Part shown: positions 33,381 through 41,866 of the stretch, in pieces
Numbering within the stretch: position 1 is the stretch's first letter
Layout of the letters: each line of letters opens with the position of its first letter
Assembly (NCBI GenBank): GCA_016703535.1
Contig: JADJBV010000001.1
Coordinates: forward strand, 6,810,001-6,874,000
Direction of reading: 5' to 3'
DNA from: Deltaproteobacteria bacterium
Lineage (GTDB): Bacteria; Myxococcota; Kuafuiibacteriia; Kuafuiibacteriales; Kuafuiibacteriaceae
DNA length: 64,000 nucleotides
Translations under genes and position numbers: made by a program
The notes under the pieces: model-generated
Seen by the model: the letters and a program-made list of their open reading frames with translations, nothing else
Told to the model about the DNA's origin: nothing
Database searches by the model: none

Positions 33381-34230
33381 CGAAGACTGGAACGACCTGC
33401 GCCTGTTTTTGGCCATCGCCCGGGCCCCCTCGATGGCCGAGGCGGCCCAGAGCGCCCGGGTGGACACCTCCACCATCAGCCGTCGTTTGGCGGCGTTGGA
33501 GCACAAGGCCGGGCGGACCTTGGTGCGGCGGGGACGAGGCCAAGACCAAAAGCGGCTGACGGCGGCGGGTGAGGAGTTGGCCCAGCTGGCGGGGGCCGTG
33601 GAGCAGGCGGTGTTGGCCGCCGAACGTTGGCCTCACCAGGCCCGAAAGGACCGGGTCCGATTGACCGCCCCCGAGGAGCTGGTCGCCTTGGTCCTGACCC
33701 CGGCCCTCCCATCCCTTCTACGTTCGGCCCCCTGGCTGCGGGTCGATCTGATCGGCGCGGCCCAAACCCTCCGCCTGCGAGCGGGAGAGGCCGACCTGGC
33801 CCTGCGGATGTCCCGGCCCAAGGAGGCAGGGTTGGTGTCGCGGCCGGTGGCGGCGGTGAGCTACTCAGTATATTCCACTCGAGGGAGTCCTAAGCCAAGC
33901 CCCGATCACTGGCTGGGCCTCGACGAAAGTGTGGGCCCCTGGCCCGAGCTGGTGTGGGCCAAGGCCCGGTGGCCCAAGGTGCCGCCGGTGTTGCGGGCCG
34001 GCTCGTGGGGGGCCCTCTTGGCGGCGACCCTCGCGGGGTTGGGCCAGGCGATCTTGCCCGACGCCTTGGCCGGGGCCGATCCGCGGCTCTTGAAGGTCGA
34101 GCCCCACGTCGGCGAACGCAAGATCTGGTTGGTGTTGCCGGCGGAGCTGCGGCAGGAGCCCAGCGTCCGGTCGGTTTCGGCTTGGGCCGTGGAGAGTTTG
34201 CAAGTTGCCTTGCGCCGGGCTCAGGCTTGA
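33373..34230 (+). CDS. LysR-family transcriptional regulator
   Basis: 285 residues. The N-terminal winged helix-turn-helix is typical: WNDLRLFLAIARAPSMAEAA, then VDTSTISRRLAALEHKAGRTLVRR (about residues 6-50). The rest is a reduced LysR effector domain (RVDLIGAAQTLRLRAGEADLALRM is the family's first substrate-domain strand-loop). It starts 9 bases after the hydrolase stop codon and probably controls that gene: TTGCA/TGCAA half-sites flank both. A stretch around residues 160-175 (SYSVYSTRGSP) uses A/T-rich codons unlike its surroundings. One exact GCAAG/CTTGC palindrome lies near the 3' end. Confidence 0.88.
   Translation: MQVEDWNDLRLFLAIARAPSMAEAAQSARVDTSTISRRLAALEHKAGRTLVRRGRGQDQKRLTAAGEELAQLAGAVEQAVLAAERWPHQARKDRVRLTAPEELVALVLTPALPSLLRSAPWLRVDLIGAAQTLRLRAGEADLALRMSRPKEAGLVSRPVAAVSYSVYSTRGSPKPSPDHWLGLDESVGPWPELVWAKARWPKVPPVLRAGSWGALLAATLAGLGQAILPDALAGADPRLLKVEPHVGERKIWLVLPAELRQEPSVRSVSAWAVESLQVALRRAQA
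34200..34213. repeat. GCAAG-N4-CTTGC palindrome copy 7
   Basis: GCAAGTTGCCTTGC near the 3' end of the LysR gene. Codon phase CAA-GTT-GCC-TTG. Confidence 0.7.
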
Positions 34231-34251
34231 AGGTCCGGGCCCGGCCCCGCT

Positions 34252-37200
34252 TCAACGCACGATCAAGGGGTAGAGGGCGCCGCTGTCGGTGGCCACGCCG
34301 CTGCCGTCGTAGCCGCCCACCAAGATCACCGGGGCACCACTCAGGGTGCCGACGCTCAAGAAGTCACCGAGGAGGCCACCGACCCGGCGGGTCTCGCCGC
34401 CAAAGGCCAACACCGGCGCAGCGCCCAAACCCGCCCCCGCGGTGAAGGGGAAGGCTCGAGCGCCGCCACTCAAGACCTTGCCGCCCAAGGCCCCCCGGGG
34501 GCTGCCGCCGATCACCACCCCGAGGTCGCCGGGGAGTCGGGCCGCGCCCACCGACTGGCCCAGCTGTTCACCGGGTTGGGTGCCGAACACAAAGGCCGGG
34601 GGCCGAGTGGGATCGGTGAAGAGGGCATAGGTCGGGGCCGCCGTGTCCTGGGCCGCTTCGGTCGGCAAACTCCGGAGGTACGCGCCGTAGATCAGCTGGA
34701 CCGCGCCGTAGGTGTTGCCGTTGGTGGCCGCGGTCGGGAGCCCCACCGCCAGATCCGGGATGCCGTCATCGTCGACGTCACCGGCGCCCACCGCGTATCC
34801 ACCGGACGAGTTTTGGAGGCCCGAGCGGAGGGCCAACATCCGAGGGGTCGCGGCACAACCACCCCCACCCCAACCGAAGATGATCCGCACGCTGCCTTCG
34901 TTGGAGACCGTGGGATCGTCGCCGGGGGCGCCGGTGGCCACGTCGTCGCAACCGTCGCCGTCGAGATCACCCAAGGCGGTCAAGTTGCGGCCCAAGTTGT
35001 CGTTGGTCGCCCGGCCCAAAAGCACCAAGGCCGAGTCGCAGATCAGGCTGATCCGCCCCGAGGCGTCCGGGGCCCGGCCCCGGATCAAGGCGATGCCACC
35101 GACGTTGGTGACGTTGTTGGGTCGATCCCAATCCAGGGTGGAGACGGCGAGGTCGTCGCAGTCGTCGGCGTCGAAGTCGAAGCCTCCGATCACCTCCCGG
35201 ATCGCCTGGTTGGCCTGTTCGCCATAGTAGATGTAGGAGGGTTCGGCCGCCGGTGGGCCGCTGGCGTTGCCCCGGAAGATGAAGACCGCGCCGGCGTTGT
35301 TGCGGGCCGCGGTGCAGGTGGCGGGCACTTCGTAGGTCGCCCCGGCGTAGGTGTTGGGCGTGGCCAGGTCCTCTTGGCGGGCCAACACCGCCAGGTCGGT
35401 GATGCCGTCGCAGTCGAAATCTCCCGCGGTCGACATGTTCCAGCCGAACTGATCGAAGCCGCCGTGTTGCGCAAAGCCGGACCAGACCTGAGCCGGGGTG
35501 TTCGCGAAACCGGCGGCCGAACCCGGATAATAAAACGCTTGGCCGAGCTGTTGGCTGCGCCCCGCCACCGCTTGAAAGGGGGCCCCCACCACCAGATCCT
35601 CGAAGCCGTCGCCGTTCAGATCGCCGACCACCGCGCCGCCGTTGCCAAAACGCATCCCGCTCGGCGCCTGCGGCAACTCGAGGGGGACCAAGGCCGCGCC
35701 GTCGGTCCCGGGCACCAAAAACAACGCGCCCACGTCTTCGCCGTTCAGGTCCGAATAGAGCGCAAACGCCGCCAACTCGCTGGCGCCGTCGCCGTCCAGA
35801 TCGCCCAAGGATTGGACGACCCCGCCGAAGCGATCGCCGTTGGCCAACCCTGGGATGGTGCGGGCCGCCGTGGCCTCGGGGAGTTCGCCGTTGCGACCCA
35901 GGTAGACCTGGAGGGTGCCCACGTCGTTGGTCCCACCGCCCACCTCGTCGAAGAGGTTGCCCACCAAGACGTCGGCCAGGCCGTCGCCGTTGGCGTCCTT
36001 GATCGCGACGCCGAAGCCGAAGTTGTCGTTGCCATCGGGGGAGGTGGCGGTCCAATCGGCCGAGGTGTTGGCTTCGGCCAAGGTGGTCAACTCACCGGCG
36101 AAGTTACGCCCAAGGAAGAGGCGCGCCGCCCCGTAGTTGTCGCTGGCGCCGCCGTTGTCGTAGCCGTGTTGGGAGGCCAAGAGATCGGCCTTGCCGTCGC
36201 CGTTGACGTCGCCGATCGCCAAGTTGCGGGCCAGCTGGCTCCCTCGATCGTTGGCGTCGGTGTTGGTCCAGCCGAAGGACGGCCGCTGCTCGAGGCCGCC
36301 GTTGACGCCGGTGGCCTTGGCGACGCCGCGGTAGACGTACAGCAGGCCGTCGTTCGTGCCTTGGCCGACGTCGTATTCGTAGCTCCCTGCCGCCAGATCG
36401 CAGACCCCGTCGCCGTCGAAGTCGCCGCTCGCCAAGGCGATGCCGAAGTGCATGCTGCCGACCCCCATCCAGCCCCCCGCGCCGTCAGGCACGTCGCCCC
36501 ACAAAAACTGGGTCGGGGTCTCTCGGAACCCCAGGCCTTCGGCCAGATACACCAGGACCCCACCTTGATCGTTGGTGACCATCGCCCGATCCCGGTCTTC
36601 CGCGTTGTAGGCGCCTACCGCCAGATCCATCTTGCCGTCGTCGTTGTAGTCGCAGGCGCTCAAGGCCCAGCCCGTGAGATCGCCGCCGAAGCGACCGGTC
36701 AACACTTGCGCGGGTTCGGTGCCGAAGAAGCCGTTGGCCAAGCCCGGATAGATCTCGACCGCGCCCACATCGCCGCCGCCCAGGTCCGAACGGGGCACGC
36801 CCAAGGCCAGGTCCAGCCGCCCGTCGCCGTCGAAGTCAGCGGTGATCGCCGAACGCCCCAGCTCGTCGCGCCGCTCTTTGCCTCCAATCACCTGGACCGG
36901 TGTCGGATCGATGCTGGTGGCGGTCCCCTGGAACACGTAGGCCGCCCCCGCCTGGAGGCCAGTGGCGCTGGCCTCGGGTTGCACGAAGATCAGGTCGGGA
37001 CGGCCGTCGCCGTTGAGATCTCCCGGCGAAAGCAGGGTGGGTTGTTGAAAGCCCCAGCCGGTGGCCAGCGGCGTAAAGCCGGGGTTGGCGACGACGTTGA
37101 TCACCGCGGCCACCGTTTGGCCGGTGTAGCGATCCCGGAGGGTCACCGCCGAACGCCCGGGGCTCACGCCGTGGACCACCCGCCCATCGTTGATCGTGAA

Positions 37201-38004
37201 GCCCGATCCGCCCATGGCCTCCACAAAGCCGCTGCCGCCGATCAGCCCAAGGGGCATCTCTTGATCGACGCCCACGAACACTTGGCTCGGCGCCACCGAC
37301 AAGGCCGCGCCGATCACCACGCGCACGTTGGCCTCGGCGAGTTCACCGGTGCCCAGGTCTCGAACCTCAACCCGGTCCAAGCCAGCGCTGGGCCCCGCGG
37401 TATAACGCCCGGTCGGCGTGATGGTGCCGCCCGAACCCGCCAAGGTCAGGCGATAGCCAAAACGGCCCGAGCCGCCGACCACCGCAAACTGCCACGAGGT
37501 CCCGGGCGGGGTCTCCACGTCGTTCGGTTGAGCCCGCATCGGCTCCACCACTCGGATGGTTTGGCGCGCTTCGCCGAGGCACCCGCGATCGGTCACCCGC
37601 ACCACGTCCTCGAGTCCACCCTCGTTGCCGGCGAGGTACGCGCCGCTCAGCTCGTTGATCAACGCGCCCGAGTTGTTGGTCTCCAGCTCGAAGCGATAGT
37701 CGCCCGTGCCGCCGCCGGCGACGACCGTGTAGAGATCCAGGCGTCGAACCGCGGCGAAGCTGGAGGTCACGGTCAAAGCCGGGCTGCAGGGCAACAAGAC
37801 GACGCCGGTGTCCACGGGTCCGCCGTCATCGAAGCCGGTGTCCACCGGTCCGCTGTCGATGTTGCCGCCATCCGGGCGAAGCCCGCTGTCGGTGGGCCCA
37901 GCGTCCACCCCGGCGTCGACCCCGGGGCTCGGATCACTTCCGCAAGCCGCGAGGGTGGTCGAAAAGAGCAGGGCCCAACGGGCCAAGGAGCGGGAATCGG
38001 TCAT
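34252..38004 (-). CDS. Giant FG-GAP/integrin-alpha-like repeat lipoprotein
   Basis: 1250 residues starting MTDSRSLARWALLF, lipobox TLAAC, then a DAG/DTG linker of about 50 residues. Residues ~60-290 are Ig-like strands; from about 320 to the end there are around a dozen FG-GAP (VCBS) units, each with a calcium-binding loop of the D-x-D-x-DG-x-x-D-L type (DFDGDGRLDLALG, DVNGDGKADLLAS, DLDGDGASELAAF). This builds one or more seven-bladed propellers as in integrin alpha chains. It should be displayed on the cell surface and may bind ligands or calcium. It is divergent from the cytochrome operon, with overlapping -10 elements. No enzymatic motif. Confidence 0.85.
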   Translation of the reverse strand: MTDSRSLARWALLFSTTLAACGSDPSPGVDAGVDAGPTDSGLRPDGGNIDSGPVDTGFDDGGPVDTGVVLLPCSPALTVTSSFAAVRRLDLYTVVAGGGTGDYRFELETNNSGALINELSGAYLAGNEGGLEDVVRVTDRGCLGEARQTIRVVEPMRAQPNDVETPPGTSWQFAVVGGSGRFGYRLTLAGSGGTITPTGRYTAGPSAGLDRVEVRDLGTGELAEANVRVVIGAALSVAPSQVFVGVDQEMPLGLIGGSGFVEAMGGSGFTINDGRVVHGVSPGRSAVTLRDRYTGQTVAAVINVVANPGFTPLATGWGFQQPTLLSPGDLNGDGRPDLIFVQPEASATGLQAGAAYVFQGTATSIDPTPVQVIGGKERRDELGRSAITADFDGDGRLDLALGVPRSDLGGGDVGAVEIYPGLANGFFGTEPAQVLTGRFGGDLTGWALSACDYNDDGKMDLAVGAYNAEDRDRAMVTNDQGGVLVYLAEGLGFRETPTQFLWGDVPDGAGGWMGVGSMHFGIALASGDFDGDGVCDLAAGSYEYDVGQGTNDGLLYVYRGVAKATGVNGGLEQRPSFGWTNTDANDRGSQLARNLAIGDVNGDGKADLLASQHGYDNGGASDNYGAARLFLGRNFAGELTTLAEANTSADWTATSPDGNDNFGFGVAIKDANGDGLADVLVGNLFDEVGGGTNDVGTLQVYLGRNGELPEATAARTIPGLANGDRFGGVVQSLGDLDGDGASELAAFALYSDLNGEDVGALFLVPGTDGAALVPLELPQAPSGMRFGNGGAVVGDLNGDGFEDLVVGAPFQAVAGRSQQLGQAFYYPGSAAGFANTPAQVWSGFAQHGGFDQFGWNMSTAGDFDCDGITDLAVLARQEDLATPNTYAGATYEVPATCTAARNNAGAVFIFRGNASGPPAAEPSYIYYGEQANQAIREVIGGFDFDADDCDDLAVSTLDWDRPNNVTNVGGIALIRGRAPDASGRISLICDSALVLLGRATNDNLGRNLTALGDLDGDGCDDVATGAPGDDPTVSNEGSVRIIFGWGGGGCAATPRMLALRSGLQNSSGGYAVGAGDVDDDGIPDLAVGLPTAATNGNTYGAVQLIYGAYLRSLPTEAAQDTAAPTYALFTDPTRPPAFVFGTQPGEQLGQSVGAARLPGDLGVVIGGSPRGALGGKVLSGGARAFPFTAGAGLGAAPVLAFGGETRRVGGLLGDFLSVGTLSGAPVILVGGYDGSGVATDSGALYPLIVR

Positions 38005-38032
38005 GGGTGCTGGGCAGCGCGGCACGCTCTTC

Positions 38033-38040
38033 AGTATAAG
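38033..38040. promoter_or_regulatory. Bidirectional -10 region
   Basis: AGTATAAG: TATAAG (38035-38040) reads plus, 8 bases before the GTG at 38049; TATACT (38038-38033) reads minus toward the FG-GAP gene. No convincing -35 on either side. Confidence 0.45.
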
Positions 38041-38048
38041 AGGGCGAC

Positions 38049-39536
38049 GTGTTGCGGACCGACTGTACGCCAAAGCGGAGATCGAGACACGCTGGGTGGA
38101 TCCTGACCCTGGCCTCGGCCTGCGCCGCGGAGCCCAACTACACGCCGCCGCCGCCGCCCACGCCGGACGCTGGATTTCCGCCTGAGCCGGATCGGATCGG
38201 TGCGCCACTGTCCCTCTACTTGGAGCCGGTGGTCAGCCGGCCCGCCGATCTGGCGATCGAGCTGGAAGATGGCGCGATCTTGACCGCCGGCGCCTTGGGT
38301 CTGGCTTTGGTCGACACCGGCACGGTCACCGCCTTGGGCGATGATCCGGGGCCGATCCGAGCGGCCACGCCCTTGCCCAACGGGGCTTTAGTCTCTGGAG
38401 CCCGGGGCCTTTATGTCTTGTCGGCGGGACAACTCCAGGTCTCGCCCCTCGACGCCCAGCTGCCGGGTGCCCCCCTCAGTTTATTGACAGTGCCTGGGCG
38501 CGCCGGACTCGAGGTCTGGATGGCCGGGGATGGCTGGTTGTGGCTTTGGCGAGGGGACCAGCTCTCCGACGTTCGTCCGGGGGCGTTGCCCTTGAGTGCT
38601 CCGAAGCTCGCATATGGCGCGGCGGCAGGTGGGCGATCCGCAGTGTGGGTCGCGGCCGGTGGGGCCCTGTACGCCTTGGTCGTCGAAGACCAAGTCACGC
38701 GGGCCTACCCGGAGAACCTCACCGCGCCGGTGAGGCAACTTGCCGTCGATGCGCGCCGTACCCTATGGGTGGTAGACGACGCAGGAAAACTACGGAGCCG
38801 CCGGGCCGACGACGTGTGGCGTGATCACGACGCCGTCGCAGGCGTCCGTTCAGTGCACGCTTCCTTGAGGAGTGACGAGGTCTGGATCGAGACGATGACC
38901 GAGATGTGGCGCTACGATCAGACCGAGTTCCGGAAGGTGAACAACCTGCCCGCGGGCCGGGTCTTGAGTTCCGCCTCCCAGGGCAGCGTCTTGATGGGCG
39001 ATCAAGACGGTTTGGCCCAGGTCTACGGCCAACGGGCCGTGCGCCTCACGGGGCTCAAAGAGGGTGGCCTCTTGTTGTCGAGCGCAGCGATCCAAGTGCG
39101 GCCCGTGGCGGCGGCCAACGTCACCACCGTGACCGCGACCCTCGATGACCAGGCGATTTCGGTCAGTCCTTCTCCGTGGAACATCACCTTGGATCCGGCG
39201 CTGATCGACGACGGCGCCCATCGGCTCGAGGTCCGGGTCGCCTACAGCGACGGCGAAAGCGCCACCGGCACGCTCCGCTTCTCACACTACGAAGGCCCAC
39301 CTCCGAGCTGGCAGGCCGACATCGCCCCCCTATTTCGCGATCGCTGCGAGCTCTGCCACGGAGCCCGGGGCAGCGCCCGGATCTTGGACACCCCGGCCTT
39401 GTGGTCGGCGGAGATCGACTCCATTCTACTGAATCTACGAACGCGCCGGATGCCATTGCCGCCGAGCGCACCTTTGACCGAGGCCGAACTCGGCCTGGTG
39501 GAAGGCTGGCAAGCGGCCGGCTTTCCCGCGCAGTGA
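38049..39536 (+). CDS. Lipoprotein with beta-propeller and C-terminal cytochrome c-like domain
   Basis: 495 residues from GTG. Lipobox LASAC near residue 25, a Pro-rich spacer, then about 330 residues of short beta repeats, likely a propeller. The C-terminal ~80 residues are a planctomycete-type cytochrome c module: IAPLFRDRCELCHGARGS, with the CELCH haem motif, and MPLPPSAPLTEAELGLVEGW. It is first in a four-gene operon with a DUF1549-like protein, a lipoprotein and a DUF1501 protein. The role is unknown; electron transfer at the cell surface is plausible because two proteins of the operon carry CxxCH. Confidence 0.75.
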   Translation: MLRTDCTPKRRSRHAGWILTLASACAAEPNYTPPPPPTPDAGFPPEPDRIGAPLSLYLEPVVSRPADLAIELEDGAILTAGALGLALVDTGTVTALGDDPGPIRAATPLPNGALVSGARGLYVLSAGQLQVSPLDAQLPGAPLSLLTVPGRAGLEVWMAGDGWLWLWRGDQLSDVRPGALPLSAPKLAYGAAAGGRSAVWVAAGGALYALVVEDQVTRAYPENLTAPVRQLAVDARRTLWVVDDAGKLRSRRADDVWRDHDAVAGVRSVHASLRSDEVWIETMTEMWRYDQTEFRKVNNLPAGRVLSSASQGSVLMGDQDGLAQVYGQRAVRLTGLKEGGLLLSSAAIQVRPVAAANVTTVTATLDDQAISVSPSPWNITLDPALIDDGAHRLEVRVAYSDGESATGTLRFSHYEGPPPSWQADIAPLFRDRCELCHGARGSARILDTPALWSAEIDSILLNLRTRRMPLPPSAPLTEAELGLVEGWQAAGFPAQ

Positions 39537-39548
39537 GGGACCCAGCGG

Positions 39549-41141
39549 ATGAACCGACGAACGTTGTCTGCCGCGTTGTTGCCCCCGCTCTTGGCCCTGG
39601 CCTCGCCGGCCTGGGCCCAACTCCCGAACGACGAACTCCAGTGTCGCCCCGACGAGCCCCGGCTCGACAAATACGGCTACCTGCGGGCCTTATCGCTCGA
39701 CCTGCTGGGGCGCCCTCCGACCGTCGCGGAATACGCGGCGCTCGACGCCCACGACGACGTGCCCGAGGCCACCTTGGACGCGATGTTGGCTTCCGATGAG
39801 TTCGTCGGCCGGGCCGTGCGTTTTCACCGGGCCCTGCTCTGGAACAACGTCCGCAACGTCGACCTGCTCAACTTCCAGACCGGCTTTCAGGTGAAGACGC
39901 CCGAAAATTTGTACTGGCGTCGCAACCCGTCGGTTCGGTATCGCGGCACCACCACCGCCGCCAACGAGCAGGTTCCCTGCCTCAACGTGCCGGCCACCTT
40001 CGACGCCAACGGGCGGCCGGTCTTCGTGGATCAAGGAGACGGCACCCGGCGTGAAGGTTACGTGGAGGTCCAACCGTATTGGGCCCCGACCACCACCATC
40101 AAGGTCTGCGCCGCCGACGCCCAAACCTTCGCCACCTCGTTGAACGGCACCGCCTGCGACACCAACGACGGCCTCAACGACGCCGGCTGCGGCTGCGGGC
40201 CCAACCTGCGGCTCTGCCGTTACAGCAACTATCAGTCGGTCACCGAGGCGTTTTCGGGGGACATCGATCGTCGGATCGCCAAGTTGATCCGGGAAGACCG
40301 CCCGTACTTGGAGTTGTTCACCAGCCGCACCGCCTTCGTGAACGGGCCGATGGTGCACTTCCTCAAGTACCAAACCGGCGTGCCCGCTGGCGCTCGGGTG
40401 ACGCCGTTGCCGTACCAGAACGGCCGACTCCCGGAGCTCAACTTCACCGAGGTCGACAACTGGCAAGAGGTCGAGTTGGACGCCAGCCACGCCGGTGTCT
40501 TGACCAGCTTGGCCTACCTGCTGCGGTTCCAGACCAACCGGGCCCGGGCCAGCCACTTCTACGACTTCTTCCTCTGCCAACCCTTTACGCCGCCGGCGGG
40601 TGGCTTACCGACGGTCGATCCCACGGTGTTGCCTCACCCCGATCTGCAGAAGCGTGACGGCTGCAAATATTGCCACGCCCTCCTCGAGCCGGCCGCCGCC
40701 CACTGGGGCCGTTGGACCGAACGCGGCGCGGGCTTTTTGGATCCCAACGCTTATCCGGCCACCCGGGAAGACTGCCGACAGTGCGGGATGACCGGCCAAC
40801 TCTGCAGCCGCGAGTGCCGGCTCTACTACATCACCAACACCTTCTCGAGCGCCGAAGACCTCTACATCGGCTCTCTCAACGCCTACGCCTACCTGAAGCC
40901 GCAGGCGAAGATGCACGTGGAGCACGGGCCCAAGTTGTTGGTGGCCAACACCGTCGTCGACGATCGGTTCCCAAGCTGCACCGCACGCCGAGCCCTCGAG
41001 GGATTTTTTGGGCGAGAGTTGACCAACGAAGAGCGAGGTTGGGCCGAAGATTTGGGCCACCAGTTCGTGGCCGGTGAGTTCAGCTACCGCGCCTTGATCA
41101 AGTCGATCGCTCAAAGTTCGATCTACCGGAGGGTCCGCTGA
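39549..41141 (+). CDS. Secreted DUF1549/DUF1585-like protein with CxxCH
   Basis: 530 residues with a cleavable signal peptide (LLALASPAWAQ). The region after it (YLRALSLDLLGRPPTVAEYAAL) is the N-terminal block of the DUF1549/PSD-type family that occurs together with DUF1501 proteins, well known from Planctomycetes and myxobacteria. A CKYCH haem-type motif lies near residue 375 followed by HALLEP, and many other cysteines occur around 205-225 and 410-430. The C-terminus has ELTNEERGWAEDLGHQFV and ALIKSIAQSSIYRR, also family-like. It starts 12 bases after the cytochrome gene. Function unknown; a role in binding or breaking down external polymers has been suggested for the family. Confidence 0.72.
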   Translation: MNRRTLSAALLPPLLALASPAWAQLPNDELQCRPDEPRLDKYGYLRALSLDLLGRPPTVAEYAALDAHDDVPEATLDAMLASDEFVGRAVRFHRALLWNNVRNVDLLNFQTGFQVKTPENLYWRRNPSVRYRGTTTAANEQVPCLNVPATFDANGRPVFVDQGDGTRREGYVEVQPYWAPTTTIKVCAADAQTFATSLNGTACDTNDGLNDAGCGCGPNLRLCRYSNYQSVTEAFSGDIDRRIAKLIREDRPYLELFTSRTAFVNGPMVHFLKYQTGVPAGARVTPLPYQNGRLPELNFTEVDNWQEVELDASHAGVLTSLAYLLRFQTNRARASHFYDFFLCQPFTPPAGGLPTVDPTVLPHPDLQKRDGCKYCHALLEPAAAHWGRWTERGAGFLDPNAYPATREDCRQCGMTGQLCSRECRLYYITNTFSSAEDLYIGSLNAYAYLKPQAKMHVEHGPKLLVANTVVDDRFPSCTARRALEGFFGRELTNEERGWAEDLGHQFVAGEFSYRALIKSIAQSSIYRRVR

Positions 41142-41857
41142 TGTTGACCAAGCGCGCCTGGCTCCTCGTCCCCTGCGCCTTCGCCCTCGGCTGTGAACAA
41201 GGCCAGATCGGCGCCAATCCTGCCGGTCCGCCCGCCCAGCCCGTGCCCTGGACCCCACCCCCCGGTTCACCGGATCCGGTGGACGTGACCATCAACCCCG
41301 GTGATCACGGCGAACTTTATCCCAAACCTCCGACCCCCGAAGAGGCCTTCCGGCAGCGGCGTCGGCTCGACGTCGATCAGCTCGACCAGTCGATCCGCAC
41401 GGTCACCGGCGGCATCGGTTGGGTCGAGGTTCGGAACAACGTCGAGGTCAACCTCTTCGTGGAGCTGGGACCGACCCTCGGCAAGCCCGACTACATCGCG
41501 GCCACCGACGAAGATCTCGATCCGAGCGCCATGTTCCAGAAGTTCCTCGACGACGCGGCCCGTTCGGTGTGCACCGAACTGATCGAGGTCGATCCGACCC
41601 GGGCTCCCGAGGCCCGCACCTTCTTCACCGCCGCCGATCCCACGACCCGCTACGCCACCGAGCCGGCCAAGGCCGAGGACAACCTCCGTCAACTCCTCTT
41701 GCGCTTTCACGGTCATCACTTGAACGCCGGCGCGCCGGAGCTGGCGCCCTGGATTTGGCTGATGCGTTCGGCCGAACACGTGACCACCGACCAAGCCCAG
41801 GTGTGGCGTTTGGTCTGCGTCGGGTTGTTCACCCACCCTGACTTCTACACTTACTGA
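41141..41857 (+). CDS. Lipoprotein in the DUF1501 operon
   Basis: 238 residues; the ATG shares one base with the upstream stop codon. Signal peptide with lipobox ALGC, then a Pro/Gly-rich spacer (PAGPPAQPVPWTPPPG). The folded part has two cysteines (SVCTEL and RLVCVG) and ends with a block LRQLLLRFHGHHLNAGAPELAPWIWL and VGLFTHPDFYTY that resembles the C-terminal helix pair of DUF1549/1585 proteins, so it may be a split-off part of that family. No enzymatic motif. Coupled translation with its neighbours is likely. Confidence 0.65.
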   Translation: MLTKRAWLLVPCAFALGCEQGQIGANPAGPPAQPVPWTPPPGSPDPVDVTINPGDHGELYPKPPTPEEAFRQRRRLDVDQLDQSIRTVTGGIGWVEVRNNVEVNLFVELGPTLGKPDYIAATDEDLDPSAMFQKFLDDAARSVCTELIEVDPTRAPEARTFFTAADPTTRYATEPAKAEDNLRQLLLRFHGHHLNAGAPELAPWIWLMRSAEHVTTDQAQVWRLVCVGLFTHPDFYTY

Positions 41858-41866
41858 GAGGGCGCG

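Noticed and set aside
34576..38106. 1176-residue open frame opposite the FG-GAP gene
   Set aside because: High-GC antisense shadow; the opposite strand has signal peptide and calcium-loop repeats that explain the sequence.
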